Assembly (NCBI GenBank): GCA_009702045.1
Contig: WLIV01000009.1
Coordinates: 54,019 to 118,018 of the forward strand
Reading direction: 5' to 3'
Source of the DNA: Actinomycetota bacterium
GTDB taxonomy: Bacteria > Actinomycetota > Acidimicrobiia > Acidimicrobiales > Ilumatobacteraceae
DNA length: 64,000 nt
Part shown: positions 34,570-42,782 of the stretch, piece after piece
Numbering within the stretch: position 1 is the first letter of the stretch
Layout: each line of letters begins with the position of its first letter
Made by a program: the position numbers and the translations under genes
The notes under the pieces: model-generated
What the model was told of the DNA's origin: nothing
Database searches by the model: none
The model's input: the letters and a program-made list of their open reading frames with translations, nothing else

Positions 34570-35680
34570 ACTCGTCGATCATGTCGAACACCACTTGCGC
34601 GGCGGACTTGGTCTGGTTCATCGAGCCGACGATCTGGCCGACGAAGTAGTTCGTCAGCTGCTCGGCGCCCGAGCCGGCACGGTACGCGGCGCGGTCGATG
34701 CGTGCCAGTGCCTCGCCGACAAGCAACGGCTGCATCGGCATGCCGAGCGGCTGCGGGTGCGTGGGGTCATCCCACTCATCGGTCCAAGCGGTACGTAGCT
34801 GACGTGCGGGCTTGCCGGTTCGAGAGCGCGAGCGAACCGTGTCCGAGGACGTGGCCTTGAGGAACTTCTGCTTCACCACCGGGTGGGTCTCTGCCTCGTC
34901 GGTGGTCAGCCACACGGAACCGCACCACACGCCGGCGGCACCGAGTGCCATCGCGGCAGCCATCTGCCGGCCGCGGCCGATGCCGCCTGCGCCCAGCACG
35001 GGTACCGGTGCCACTGCATCGACGATCTCCGGGATCAACACCATCGTGCCGACCTCACCCGTGTGGCCGCCTGCCTCTGCGCCCTGAGCGATGATGATGT
35101 CGACGCCGACGTTCACGTGTCGTTCCGCGTGCTGCGCCTTGCCGGCGAGGGCGCCGACGAGGCGGCCTTCCTCCTTGGTGCGCTCGATCATGTGCGCGGG
35201 CGGCGGGCCGAGGGCGTTGACCACCAACGACGGCCGATGGGCGAGTGCGATCTCGAGCAGTGAGTCGGCTTGTGCTGCCGAGAACGGTGCAGCGCGCCCA
35301 CCACCATCGCCCCACTCCCCGCGGCCAGGAACCCGATCCCCGCGATCGGCGAGCGGCGGTACGTCGTAGCGGCGCAGGATGTCGTCGACGAACGCCCTGT
35401 GCTCGGCGGGGATCAGCGCGCGTACATCGTCGATCGTGAAGCCGCCGCCATCGGAGCCGGCGTACTTGGCGGGCACGATCAGGTCGATACCGAAGGGTTT
35501 GTCGCCCACCTCGGCCTCGATCCAGGCGAGGTCGATCTCCAGCTGCTCGGGGGAGTGGGCAACGGCCCCGAGCACACCCATGCCGCCGGCCTTGGTGACT
35601 GCGGCGACGACGTCGCGGCAGTGGGTGAAGGCGAGGATTGGCACATCGATACCCAACATTTCGGTGATCGCTGTCTTCAT
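34526..35680 (-). CDS. Nitronate monooxygenase-like (2-nitropropane dioxygenase) FMN enzyme
   Basis: 384 residues from ATG 35680, fixed by a TACCCT -10 box 6 nt upstream. The TIM-barrel FMN pattern is clear: TEMLGIDVPILAF, GGMGVLGA, IIAQGAEAGGHTGEVGTMVLIPEIVD, VPVLGAGGIGRGRQMAAAMALGAAGVWCG. The catalytic His is in AGGHTG. Known members oxidise nitronates; many actinobacterial ones are enoyl or oxidoreductase enzymes of unknown substrate. A stretch at about residues 125-145 rich in Gly/Arg (ADRGDRVPGRGEWGDGGGR) looks inserted. It is convergent with the ATPase and overlaps it. Confidence 0.82.
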   Translation of the reverse strand: MKTAITEMLGIDVPILAFTHCRDVVAAVTKAGGMGVLGAVAHSPEQLEIDLAWIEAEVGDKPFGIDLIVPAKYAGSDGGGFTIDDVRALIPAEHRAFVDDILRRYDVPPLADRGDRVPGRGEWGDGGGRAAPFSAAQADSLLEIALAHRPSLVVNALGPPPAHMIERTKEEGRLVGALAGKAQHAERHVNVGVDIIIAQGAEAGGHTGEVGTMVLIPEIVDAVAPVPVLGAGGIGRGRQMAAAMALGAAGVWCGSVWLTTDEAETHPVVKQKFLKATSSDTVRSRSRTGKPARQLRTAWTDEWDDPTHPQPLGMPMQPLLVGEALARIDRAAYRAGSGAEQLTNYFVGQIVGSMNQTKSAAQVVFDMIDEFIETVQALGHQLDV

Positions 35681-35685
35681 GATGG

Positions 35686-35698
35686 CAGGGTAACCCTG
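35686..35698 (-). promoter_or_regulatory. Leaderless promoter of the nitronate monooxygenase gene with operator-like palindrome
   Basis: CAGGGT and ACCCTG flank a single A, forming a near-perfect inverted repeat. It contains the minus-strand -10 box TACCCT (35687-35692), which is 6 nt before ATG 35680. A protein bound here would block transcription. Confidence 0.45.
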
Positions 35699-35767
35699 CG
35701 CATCGCGCTGGGTCGTGTCGGTCGACGGGTGGTGACCAAGGTCCCTGCTCGCGGTGCGTACGTGTCC

Positions 35768-35784
35768 CATAGCGTGCGGCTATG
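35768..35784. promoter_or_regulatory. Candidate operator CATAGC-N5-GCTATG
   Basis: A perfect 6-bp inverted repeat lies in the divergent region between the nitronate monooxygenase-like gene and the YwiC/RIC genes. Its spacing suits a dimeric regulator. Given the neighbours, a nitrosative-stress regulator is one possibility, but the sequence matches no operator I know. Confidence 0.35.
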
Positions 35785-35863
35785 AGGTTGCAAATCACCC
35801 GCCGGGCTTTGTGTCGCAGGTGAGCGCCCCGCCGCTGTTGGTCATCTCCGCAATGTGGTCTCG

Positions 35864-36640
35864 ATGACCGCCGAGTGGAAACAGGCGGCACTGCCCAGCG
35901 AGCACGGTGGCTGGGGGCTAACCCTCGAACCGGTGTTGCTGGGCCTGCTGATCGCGCCCTCGTGGGGTGGGTTGTCGCTCGGCCTGGCCGCATTCGCCGC
36001 GTTCCTCGTGCGAACTCCGCTGAAGTTAACGGTCATCGATCATCGCCGGACCCAGTGGCAGCGGCGATCACAGCTGGCGTTGCGCTTCGCAGTTGGCGAG
36101 CTGCTGTTGCTCGGCGTGTGTGGGGTGTGGGCTGTGGCGGTCGCCGGATGGTCATGGGCCGTGCCGGTGCTGTGCGCGGTTCCGCTGGTTGCAGTGGAGT
36201 TGTGGTTCGACGTGCGCAGCCGTGGCCGCCGCCTGCTCCCCGAGCTGTGCGGCTCGGCGGCTATCTCCGCCGTCGCGGCTGCGATCGTCGTGGCCGGCGG
36301 GCACAGCACTCGGTTGGCGGTTGGCGCCTGGCTGGTGCTTGCCGCTCGTTCGGTTGGGGCGATCCCGTTCGTACGCATGCAGATCATGCGGTTGCGGCGG
36401 GGTGCCGCGGACGTGCGTCCCAGCGATCGTGCGCAGGCTGCCGCCCTCGCGATCGGCATGGTGGCCGTCGTGCTCGACCAACAGTTGCTGGCCGGTCTCG
36501 GCTGGCTGGTGTTGCTGGCGGCGCTACAGATGGTGTGGGTGCGCCGCAAGCCGGTGGCGCCGAAGGTTCTTGGTCTCCGGCAGATGGCCCTCGGTGTAGG
36601 GCTGGTGCTGGCTACGAGTACAGGAGTGTGGATGCTGTGA
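35864..36640 (+). CDS. YwiC-like membrane protein
   Basis: 258 residues from ATG 35864 (GTG 35855 is an alternative). It begins with KQAALPSEHGGWGLTLEPVLLGLL, a motif characteristic of the YwiC family, and has about seven hydrophobic helices. Its function is unknown; in Bacillus subtilis ywiC lies by anaerobic nitrate respiration genes. Its stop overlaps the start of the RIC gene by three bases, so the two are translated together, which fits a role in nitric oxide or anaerobic stress. Confidence 0.72.
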   Translation: MTAEWKQAALPSEHGGWGLTLEPVLLGLLIAPSWGGLSLGLAAFAAFLVRTPLKLTVIDHRRTQWQRRSQLALRFAVGELLLLGVCGVWAVAVAGWSWAVPVLCAVPLVAVELWFDVRSRGRRLLPELCGSAAISAVAAAIVVAGGHSTRLAVGAWLVLAARSVGAIPFVRMQIMRLRRGAADVRPSDRAQAAALAIGMVAVVLDQQLLAGLGWLVLLAALQMVWVRRKPVAPKVLGLRQMALGVGLVLATSTGVWML

Positions 36641-37347
36641 TCATCATCAATCAGGACAAGAGCCTCGGCGACTTGGTGGAGCAATTCCCTCAGCTCGCTC
36701 GCGAGTTCGAGCGACGCGGGCTGGACTACTGCTGTGGAGGTGGGAAGTCGCTCGCACAGGCATGCGCCGCGAGCGGGCTCGACCCGACGTCGACGGTGGC
36801 TGAACTTGCTGCCGCCGCAAGTACCTCGCAGCCGGCCGAGTGGTCCGGAATGGATGCCGCGGAACTCTGCGATCACCTGGAGCTGGTGCACCACGCGTAC
36901 CTGAAGGAAGAGCTTCCACGTCTGTCGGCGCTGGTAGCCAAGATCGAGTCGGTGCACGGTGGGCGTCACCCCGAACTGGCCGAGGTGGGCCGGTGCTACG
37001 AGGAGGTCCGTGCTGATCTCGAACCGCACCTGCTGAAGGAAGAGCGGGTGCTGTTCCCGATGGCGCGCGAGCTGGCGCATGCCGCCACGGCTCCCGAATT
37101 TCATTGCGGCACGCTGCGCAACCCGATCTCGGTGATGCTCGTCGAGCACGATCGGGTGGGGGAACTGCTCGCCACACTGCGTCACCTGACTGGTGGCTTC
37201 CAGCCACCCGCCGACGGCTGCGCCACGTACGTCGCCTGCTACCAGGGCCTGCAACAGCTTGAGGCCGACACGCACTTGCACATTCACAAAGAGAACAACG
37301 TGCTGTTCCCGAGGATCGTACGCATGGAGTCCGAACTCGGCCGCTAG
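36637..37347 (+). CDS. RIC/ScdA di-iron protein for iron-sulfur cluster repair
   Basis: 236 residues from GTG 36637, overlapping the upstream stop in GTGA. The N-terminal DUF542 domain carries ERRGLDYCCGGGKSLAQAC with the conserved Cys pair. The C-terminal hemerythrin-like domain supplies His/Glu iron ligands in HLELVHHAYLKEELP, HLLKEERVLFP, LVEHDRVGELL and HLHIHKENNVLFP. Proteins of this type (YtfE/ScdA) restore iron-sulfur clusters damaged by nitric oxide or peroxide and can reduce NO. Its stop codon TAG is the first half of the predicted -10 box of the next gene. Confidence 0.88.
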   Translation: MIIINQDKSLGDLVEQFPQLAREFERRGLDYCCGGGKSLAQACAASGLDPTSTVAELAAAASTSQPAEWSGMDAAELCDHLELVHHAYLKEELPRLSALVAKIESVHGGRHPELAEVGRCYEEVRADLEPHLLKEERVLFPMARELAHAATAPEFHCGTLRNPISVMLVEHDRVGELLATLRHLTGGFQPPADGCATYVACYQGLQQLEADTHLHIHKENNVLFPRIVRMESELGR

Positions 37348-37356
37348 GTTCGCCAC
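37345..37356 (+). promoter_or_regulatory. Leaderless promoter whose -10 box contains a stop codon
   Basis: TAGGTT at 37345-37350 is 6 nt before ATG 37357. Its first three bases are the TAG stop of the RIC gene. The large-subunit gene can therefore be transcribed alone as well as by read-through. Confidence 0.5.
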
Positions 37357-39756
37357 ATGGCCGGTTCCATCCTTGGCACACGTGTGCTGCGCACTGAAGA
37401 CCCCGAACTCCTACTGGGGTCGGCGCGATACGTCGACGACCTGCAGTTGGTGAACGCCGCACACGCGGTGTTCGTGCGCTCCGAGATGGCACATGCGCGT
37501 CTGTCGGGCGTGGATGTCGAGGCAGCCCGCGAGATGCCGGGTGTGGTTGCGGTGTTCACCGCTGCCGACCTCGGCCTGGCGGCTCATGCCGGGATGGCCA
37601 AGGTGCACGACGACTTTCTCAAGCCACCGCTGGCCACCGACAAGGTGCGCTATGTGGGCGAAGCGATCGCTGTCGTGCTGGCTGAGACCGTCGCACAAGC
37701 ACGCGACGCAGCGGATGCTGTCATGGTGCACTACGAACCATTGGTCGCAGCGGTCGACGCCGAGGGTGCACTCGCCGACGGGGCACCGTTGCTGTATGAG
37801 CAGCGTGCCGACAATGTGGCGATATCGACGAACGATCCTGCACTGCCGGGTGACTTCGCCGACGCCGATGTTGTCGTGCGTGGCCGCTATGTGAATCAGC
37901 GCATGGCGGTCGCCCCGATGGAGCCGCATGCGGCGGCGGCGGAACCGGCAGCGGATGGTCGTCTCACGTTCTACGGCAGCACGCAGATGCCGCACCTCCT
38001 GCATCGGTCGCTTGCGGCTGCGCTGGATGTTCCCACCAGCCAGATCCACGTGATCATCCCGCACGTCGGTGGCGGTTTCGGTGGCAAGGCCGGTCTGTTC
38101 GGCGAGCAGACCGTGGTGGCCGCGTGTGCGCTGCGTTTGAACCGCGCCGTCGCCTGGGTTGCCACCCGCAGCGAAGACATGCTGTGCATGGTGCACAGCC
38201 GCGGTCAGGTGCAGTATGTGGAGATCGGCGCCAAGTACGACGGCACGTTCACCGGTCTGCGGGTTCATCTCGTCGGCGATGGCGGCGCCTACCCCGATAT
38301 TGGTGCCTTCCTGTCGGCTGGTACGCGGCGTATGTCGCAGGGCACGTACCGGTTCCCGGCCATCCAGTTCGACATCGCCGTCGCGGCCACCAACACCACG
38401 CCGATGGGGCCGTATCGCGGTGCCGGCCGCCCCGAGGCGACGGCCTTGCTCGAGCGGGCTGTCGATCAAGTGGCACTTACGTTGGGTATTGATCCGATCG
38501 AGTTGCGGTTGAAGAACCTGTTGGCCGACGACGTGTTCCCGTACACGACACTCACCGGGGTCACGTACGACAGCGGTGCGTACAGCACCCCGCTGCATGA
38601 AGCAGCCCGACTCGCCGACTACGCCGAGCTTCGTCGCGAACAGGCCGAGCGCCGCGCCCGTGGCGACCGCACGCTGCTCGGTATCGGTGTGTCGTGCTAC
38701 GTGGAGGTCACCGCCGGCGGTGCCACCAGTGAGTACGGCGCACTGAAGGTGCATCCCGATGGTTCGGCCACGGTGATGGCCGGCACGTCGGCCCACGGCC
38801 AAGGTCACCAAACTGCGTTCGCAATGATCGTCAGCGCGCAGACGGGTATTCCGGTCGAGCGCATCCGACTGGTGCAGAGCGACACCGACCTCGTGCGCAG
38901 CGGTGGCGGCACCGGCGGTTCACGTTCGCTGCAACTGGGCGGTTCGGCGGTGCACCGTGCGACAGAAGCGGTGGTCACGAAAGCCCGCGCTCTGGCGGCT
39001 CGGCTGCTGGAGGCCGACCCGGCCGACATCGTGGTCGACGTCGAGCGCGGCACCATCGGCGTTGTCGGTGTGCCGGCGGGCGCGCTCGACTGGGCATCGC
39101 TCGCCCGTGCTGCCGAGGCCGATGCCGAAGCGGTCGACCACGATGACGGAACGGTCGGCCTGGCGGCGCAACTCGACTTCGATCAGGGTGCAGCCACGTT
39201 CCCGTTCGGTGCGCACATCTCGGTGGTCGAGGTGGATCAGGACACCGGCAAAGTGACGCTCATCCGCCACATCGCGGTCGACGATTGCGGCACGGTGCTG
39301 AACCCGCTGCTCGTGGAGGGTCAGCAGCACGGTGGCCTCGCCGCGGGTGCCAGTCAAGCGTTGTTCGAGGAAGTGCGCTACGACAGCGATGGCAACCCGC
39401 TGACCGCCAACTTGATGGACTACGCGTTGCCGTCGGCAGCGGAGTTCCCCAACTTCGAGGTGCACAGCACCGAGACGCCCACACCACTCAACCCATTGGG
39501 CGCGAAGGGCATCGGCGAGGCCACCACGATCGGGGCCACGCCGGCGGTACAGAACGCGGTCATCGATGCACTGGCGCACCTCGGGGTGCGCCACATCGAC
39601 ATGCCGTGCACCAGCGAGCGCGTGTGGCGCACCATCCGCGATGCCGAGGCCGGCACGTTGCCCGATCCGTGGAGCGACCCGCCGGTGGTCTTCGCGCGGA
39701 TGCGCGGGGTCCACGTGGTGGATGAGGAAGGGTTGGCTGCGGCCGAAGGGATCTGA
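37357..39756 (+). CDS. Orphan molybdenum hydroxylase large subunit (form II CoxL-like)
   Basis: 799 residues of the xanthine dehydrogenase family: GGGFGGKAGLFGEQ near residue 232, the pocket loop PMGPYRGAGRPEATALLERAVD near 350, RSGGGTGGSRSLQLGG near 515 and LGAKGIGEATTIGATP near 710 with the catalytic Glu. The PYRGAGRPE loop is the form II type, whose substrates are mostly unknown aldehydes, heterocycles or carboxylic acids. No FAD or [2Fe-2S] subunit gene lies beside it, in contrast to the complete set at 19195-22900, so it must borrow partners or be non-functional. An alpha/beta hydrolase follows 60 bp downstream. Confidence 0.88.
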   Translation: MAGSILGTRVLRTEDPELLLGSARYVDDLQLVNAAHAVFVRSEMAHARLSGVDVEAAREMPGVVAVFTAADLGLAAHAGMAKVHDDFLKPPLATDKVRYVGEAIAVVLAETVAQARDAADAVMVHYEPLVAAVDAEGALADGAPLLYEQRADNVAISTNDPALPGDFADADVVVRGRYVNQRMAVAPMEPHAAAAEPAADGRLTFYGSTQMPHLLHRSLAAALDVPTSQIHVIIPHVGGGFGGKAGLFGEQTVVAACALRLNRAVAWVATRSEDMLCMVHSRGQVQYVEIGAKYDGTFTGLRVHLVGDGGAYPDIGAFLSAGTRRMSQGTYRFPAIQFDIAVAATNTTPMGPYRGAGRPEATALLERAVDQVALTLGIDPIELRLKNLLADDVFPYTTLTGVTYDSGAYSTPLHEAARLADYAELRREQAERRARGDRTLLGIGVSCYVEVTAGGATSEYGALKVHPDGSATVMAGTSAHGQGHQTAFAMIVSAQTGIPVERIRLVQSDTDLVRSGGGTGGSRSLQLGGSAVHRATEAVVTKARALAARLLEADPADIVVDVERGTIGVVGVPAGALDWASLARAAEADAEAVDHDDGTVGLAAQLDFDQGAATFPFGAHISVVEVDQDTGKVTLIRHIAVDDCGTVLNPLLVEGQQHGGLAAGASQALFEEVRYDSDGNPLTANLMDYALPSAAEFPNFEVHSTETPTPLNPLGAKGIGEATTIGATPAVQNAVIDALAHLGVRHIDMPCTSERVWRTIRDAEAGTLPDPWSDPPVVFARMRGVHVVDEEGLAAAEGI

Positions 39757-39803
39757 GCCGCACGACACACTTGACGCACTCGTCAGGTACGGCAGTCACT
39801 GGG

Positions 39804-39816
39804 TAGGTTCTGAGCC
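39804..39816 (+). promoter_or_regulatory. Predicted leaderless promoter (-10 TAGGTT)
   Basis: TAGGTT at 39804-39809 is 7 nt before GTG 39817, with no ribosome binding site. It supports the GTG start. Confidence 0.45.
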
Positions 39817-40605
39817 GTGGTTCCCGAAGGTCTTCATGTCGTCCGTCATTATCAGCACCAGGCCGGTCCGCCGGTGGTGCTGATCCATGGCGCGCCTGAT
39901 CGGGCCAAGAACCTCGCCCATGTCGTGCACCTGCTGCACGACATGCCGGTCACGACGTACGACCGTCGTGGGTACGGTAAGTCACTGGCTGCCGGTGCAG
40001 TCGGCCCGGGTGGGTTCGACCACCACGCCGACGACCTGTTGGAACTGCTCGATGGCACACCGGCGATCGTCGTCGGCCAGAGCGCCGGTGGGGCGATTGG
40101 TATGGCCGCAGCGATCAAGGCTCCGGAGTTGTTCCTCGCACTCGGCGTGTGGGAGCCGCCGATGGTGCCATGGACGTGGTGGTCCACCATTGGTCAATGG
40201 GAACGCATGATGGAGTTCGCCCACTACGACGACCCGTACCAGCTGGGCGAGGACTTCAACCGCGACATCCTCGGAAACGAGCGCTGGGAACAGCTTCCCG
40301 AACGCACCCGCGACCTGTTGCGCGCTGAGGGCGTGGCCTTCCGTGCCGACATGGCCTGCCAGGAGTCACCATTCATGGATCTCGACCGGCTGAACGTACC
40401 GATAGTGGTGGGAGTCGGCACAGAGCACCCTGAGCCGGAGGTCGCCAGTTCCCACCGGGAGACGGCCCGGCGCACCAACGCCGAGTTGTACGTCGGAGAG
40501 GGTGCTAACCACTTCGCCCACATGGGGAACCCACCCGTGTGGGCAGGGTTCGTGCGCCACACGGTTGCCCTCGCGCGCCGAGCGCATCCGGAGATGTTCG
40601 GATGA
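39817..40605 (+). CDS. Alpha/beta hydrolase
   Basis: 262 residues from GTG 39817. The fold is clear: HGAPDRAKNLAHVVHLL oxyanion region near residue 25, nucleophile elbow VGQSAGGAIG near 88, and catalytic His in GEGANHFAHMG near 232. The acid is probably in VGTEHPEPE. It is a soluble esterase, C-C hydrolase or epoxide hydrolase-like enzyme with unknown substrate. Its stop overlaps the start of the thioesterase gene in ATGA, so both proteins are made together. Confidence 0.75.
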   Translation: MVPEGLHVVRHYQHQAGPPVVLIHGAPDRAKNLAHVVHLLHDMPVTTYDRRGYGKSLAAGAVGPGGFDHHADDLLELLDGTPAIVVGQSAGGAIGMAAAIKAPELFLALGVWEPPMVPWTWWSTIGQWERMMEFAHYDDPYQLGEDFNRDILGNERWEQLPERTRDLLRAEGVAFRADMACQESPFMDLDRLNVPIVVGVGTEHPEPEVASSHRETARRTNAELYVGEGANHFAHMGNPPVWAGFVRHTVALARRAHPEMFG

Positions 40606-41426
40606 GCGATTCCTCGGAGTTCGTGCCGCAACTGCCGTCGATGGCCGAGCTGCTCGATCTCGAGGAACTCGATCGCGATCTCTACCGCGGCATCAACGAG
40701 TTTCCCACCGCCGACCGACCGACGTTGTTCGGTGGCCAGGTAGCAGCGCAGGCGTTGAAGGCCGCTGGGCTGACGGTGCCCGAAGGGCGCTCGCCGCACT
40801 CGATGCACGGGTACTTCTTGCGCACGGGTTGGCGCGCTCGTCCGGTCGTATTCAAGGTCGAGCGTGATCGCGACGGCAAGTCGTTCTCGGCGCGCCGTGT
40901 CAGCGCGTTGCAGAACGGCGAGGTGATCTTCGATCTGACTGCGTCGTTCCATGTGCAGGAGGATGGCGGCGAATACGGTGTGGCCATGGCGCAGGGGTTA
41001 CCAGGCCCCGATGAGTGCACCGCAGAGCCGTACAACGACAACTACCCGAACGCCGAGGCGCGGCCGGTGCCGCCGTTGCACATCGACCGCTTCGGCAACC
41101 GCATCAGTTCCACCATCTGGATCAGAACCTCCGAGCGCCTCGCTGACGACCGTCTCACCCACGCCTGCGCATTCGCGTACATGTCCGACATCGGCACCGG
41201 GTTCGCCAACGTCAAGGCTGCCCGACTGCCCAGCGGCGGTCCCAGCCTCGACCATGCCGTGTGGTTCCGCACTGCGTTGCGCGCCGATGAGTGGAGCCTG
41301 ATGAGGCTGTGGCCGTTGATGGCCGGCGGCGCCCGCGGGTTGTACGGCGGCTCGATCCACAGCGCCGATGGCACGCTGGGAGCGATGTTCACGCAGGAAG
41401 CGTTGATGCGGCCGCCCACTGGTTGA
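40602..41426 (+). CDS. Acyl-CoA thioesterase II (TesB-like)
   Basis: 274 residues from ATG 40602. The double hot-dog fold of TesB is seen in the N-terminal LFGGQVAAQALKAAG, the SMHGYFLRTGWRARPVVFKVERDRDGKSFSARRV segment, and the C-terminal YGGSIHSADGTLGAMFTQEALMR. The conserved Asp/Thr/Gln active-site residues are broadly in place. It hydrolyses acyl-CoA to free acid and CoA, perhaps to relieve CoA sequestration by the catabolic steps encoded nearby. It is coupled to the hydrolase gene by a 4-bp overlap. Confidence 0.85.
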   Translation: MSDSSEFVPQLPSMAELLDLEELDRDLYRGINEFPTADRPTLFGGQVAAQALKAAGLTVPEGRSPHSMHGYFLRTGWRARPVVFKVERDRDGKSFSARRVSALQNGEVIFDLTASFHVQEDGGEYGVAMAQGLPGPDECTAEPYNDNYPNAEARPVPPLHIDRFGNRISSTIWIRTSERLADDRLTHACAFAYMSDIGTGFANVKAARLPSGGPSLDHAVWFRTALRADEWSLMRLWPLMAGGARGLYGGSIHSADGTLGAMFTQEALMRPPTG

Positions 41427-41466
41427 CGTGCGACGTGCGACGTGCGACGGGCGGCGGGCGGCGGGC
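41425..41466. repeat. Six tandem 7-bp repeats between convergent genes
   Basis: Three copies of GACGTGC, then one GACGGGC and two GGCGGGC, run from the TesB stop codon to 2 bp before the MtfA stop. The array may vary in copy number by slippage. It codes for nothing. Confidence 0.8.
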
Positions 41467-41468
41467 AG

Positions 41469-42227
41469 TCATCCAACTGACGCTGGACGCCACCTCGCTG
41501 GGTCCTGTGCGTACAGTTCGCGTAGTGCGGCGTACAGCACCGGTTTGGCCTCGTTCAGTTCGGCTGGACGGCAGAAGAACACTTCGCTGCTCACGGCGAA
41601 GAACTCGGCCGGGCTGCTGAACGCGTAGGGCCGCAGCACGGCATCCGACTCGCGTGCTTCGGTTCGTTCGAACTCGTCGTTCAGTACTTCGCGCCACCCG
41701 TCGAGGAATGCGCCGCGCAGCGGTGGCACGCCGTCGGCGTAGCCGTCATTCATATCGATCTTGTGGGCGAACTCATGAATCACCACGTTGTTGCCGTGGT
41801 GCGGGTGGCGACTCTCGTACACCACGGTGTCCCACGAGAGTGCGACCGGCCCGAAGTTGGGCACGGCCTCGCCGACGATGTCGACGGTCTCGTTCGTGTA
41901 GGTGCCCGCGGCGGGTCCGGAGCGCCTCGAGTTCGAGGTGGTGGAACTGGGACGGACGATGATCGCCTTCACCTGCCGGTAGGGCCATGTGTCGTGGGCC
42001 AAGATCGGGATGGCCGCGTTGGCTGCAATCGTGACCTTCATCTCGTCGGTGATGCTGAGTCCGCTGACACCCTCCCACGACTTGGTGCTGACCAGCTCGG
42101 CGGTGAGCAGTCGCAATCGCTCGCGATCGTCGGGTGCCAGCCGCGCCGCAATGCCGACGTTGCGGCGCATCACCGCATCGATCACCTCGGGGCTGATCTC
42201 GGGGTCCTGCCGTCGGCGCCACAACAC
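41469..42227 (-). CDS. MtfA-family zinc metallopeptidase
   Basis: 252 residues. The zinc motif HEFAHKID lies near residue 147 (HExxH with Glu as base), with a downstream Glu in SSPAEFFAVSSEVFF as third ligand, the pattern of MtfA. Escherichia coli MtfA inactivates the Mlc repressor of glucose transport and has aminopeptidase activity. Here no Mlc-like gene is nearby, so the partner is unknown. The protein is soluble. The start at 42227 is the first ATG; no better one was seen. Confidence 0.8.
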   Translation of the reverse strand: MLWRRRQDPEISPEVIDAVMRRNVGIAARLAPDDRERLRLLTAELVSTKSWEGVSGLSITDEMKVTIAANAAIPILAHDTWPYRQVKAIIVRPSSTTSNSRRSGPAAGTYTNETVDIVGEAVPNFGPVALSWDTVVYESRHPHHGNNVVIHEFAHKIDMNDGYADGVPPLRGAFLDGWREVLNDEFERTEARESDAVLRPYAFSSPAEFFAVSSEVFFCRPAELNEAKPVLYAALRELYAQDPARWRPASVG

Positions 42228-42375
42228 TCCGACAGCTTGCCGCGTCTCACCCCGCCTCGCCCGTCACCCCGCTCGCCCCTCCCATAATTCGGCTTCAAGT
42301 CACACGCCGACCACGGTGGACGGTGGTCAGCGCATGGCAGAGACGGAAAGAGTGGAGTGATCAGCTGCTGGGAAT

Positions 42376-42391
42376 ATACCCATTGGGGTAT
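42376..42391. promoter_or_regulatory. CsoR/CstR-like operator ATACCC-N4-GGGTAT upstream of thioredoxin
   Basis: The inverted repeat ATACCC(ATTG)GGGTAT has the length and G/C-tract of operators bound by CsoR/CstR-family repressors, which sense copper or sulfane sulfur. It is 53 bp before the thioredoxin start, in the expected promoter zone. The resemblance is by eye; no CsoR gene is in the window. Confidence 0.5.
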
Positions 42392-42444
42392 GAGTTGTAG
42401 ACGTGCGGGCGCCACGAGGGCGGCCACTGACGAAGGAGTGACTG

Positions 42445-42780
42445 ATGGGAAACATGATCGCTGCTGATGACCAGGAGAGCTTCCAGCGTGAAGTGCTGGA
42501 CTCCACCGTGCCGGTGGTCGTGGACTTCTGGGCGGCCTGGTGCGGCCCGTGCCGGATGGTGGCCCCCGAACTCGAGGCGCTGAACGAGCAGTACGGCGGT
42601 GCGATCAAGGTGGTCAAGGTCGATGTCGACGCCAACCAGGTCGCCGCAGCTGCCTATGGCGTGCGCAGCATCCCGATGATCGGGCTGTTCGAAGCCGGCC
42701 AGATGACCAAGCAGACGGTTGGCGCTCGCCCGCGGCATGCGATCGAGTCTGAACTCGGCCTGACCCGCTTCAAGGTCTGA
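42445..42780 (+). CDS. trxA: Thioredoxin
   Basis: 111 residues with a strong AAGGAG ribosome binding site before ATG 42445. The active site FWAAWCGPCRM is near residue 31 and the cis-Pro in VRSIPMI near 77. It reduces protein disulfides in the cytoplasm using thioredoxin reductase. The gene is followed after two bases by a methyltransferase gene, so it is not the usual trxB-trxA pair. The upstream ATACCC-N4-GGGTAT element suggests induction by copper or reactive sulfur. Confidence 0.93.
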   Translation: MGNMIAADDQESFQREVLDSTVPVVVDFWAAWCGPCRMVAPELEALNEQYGGAIKVVKVDVDANQVAAAAYGVRSIPMIGLFEAGQMTKQTVGARPRHAIESELGLTRFKV

Positions 42781-42782
42781 TC

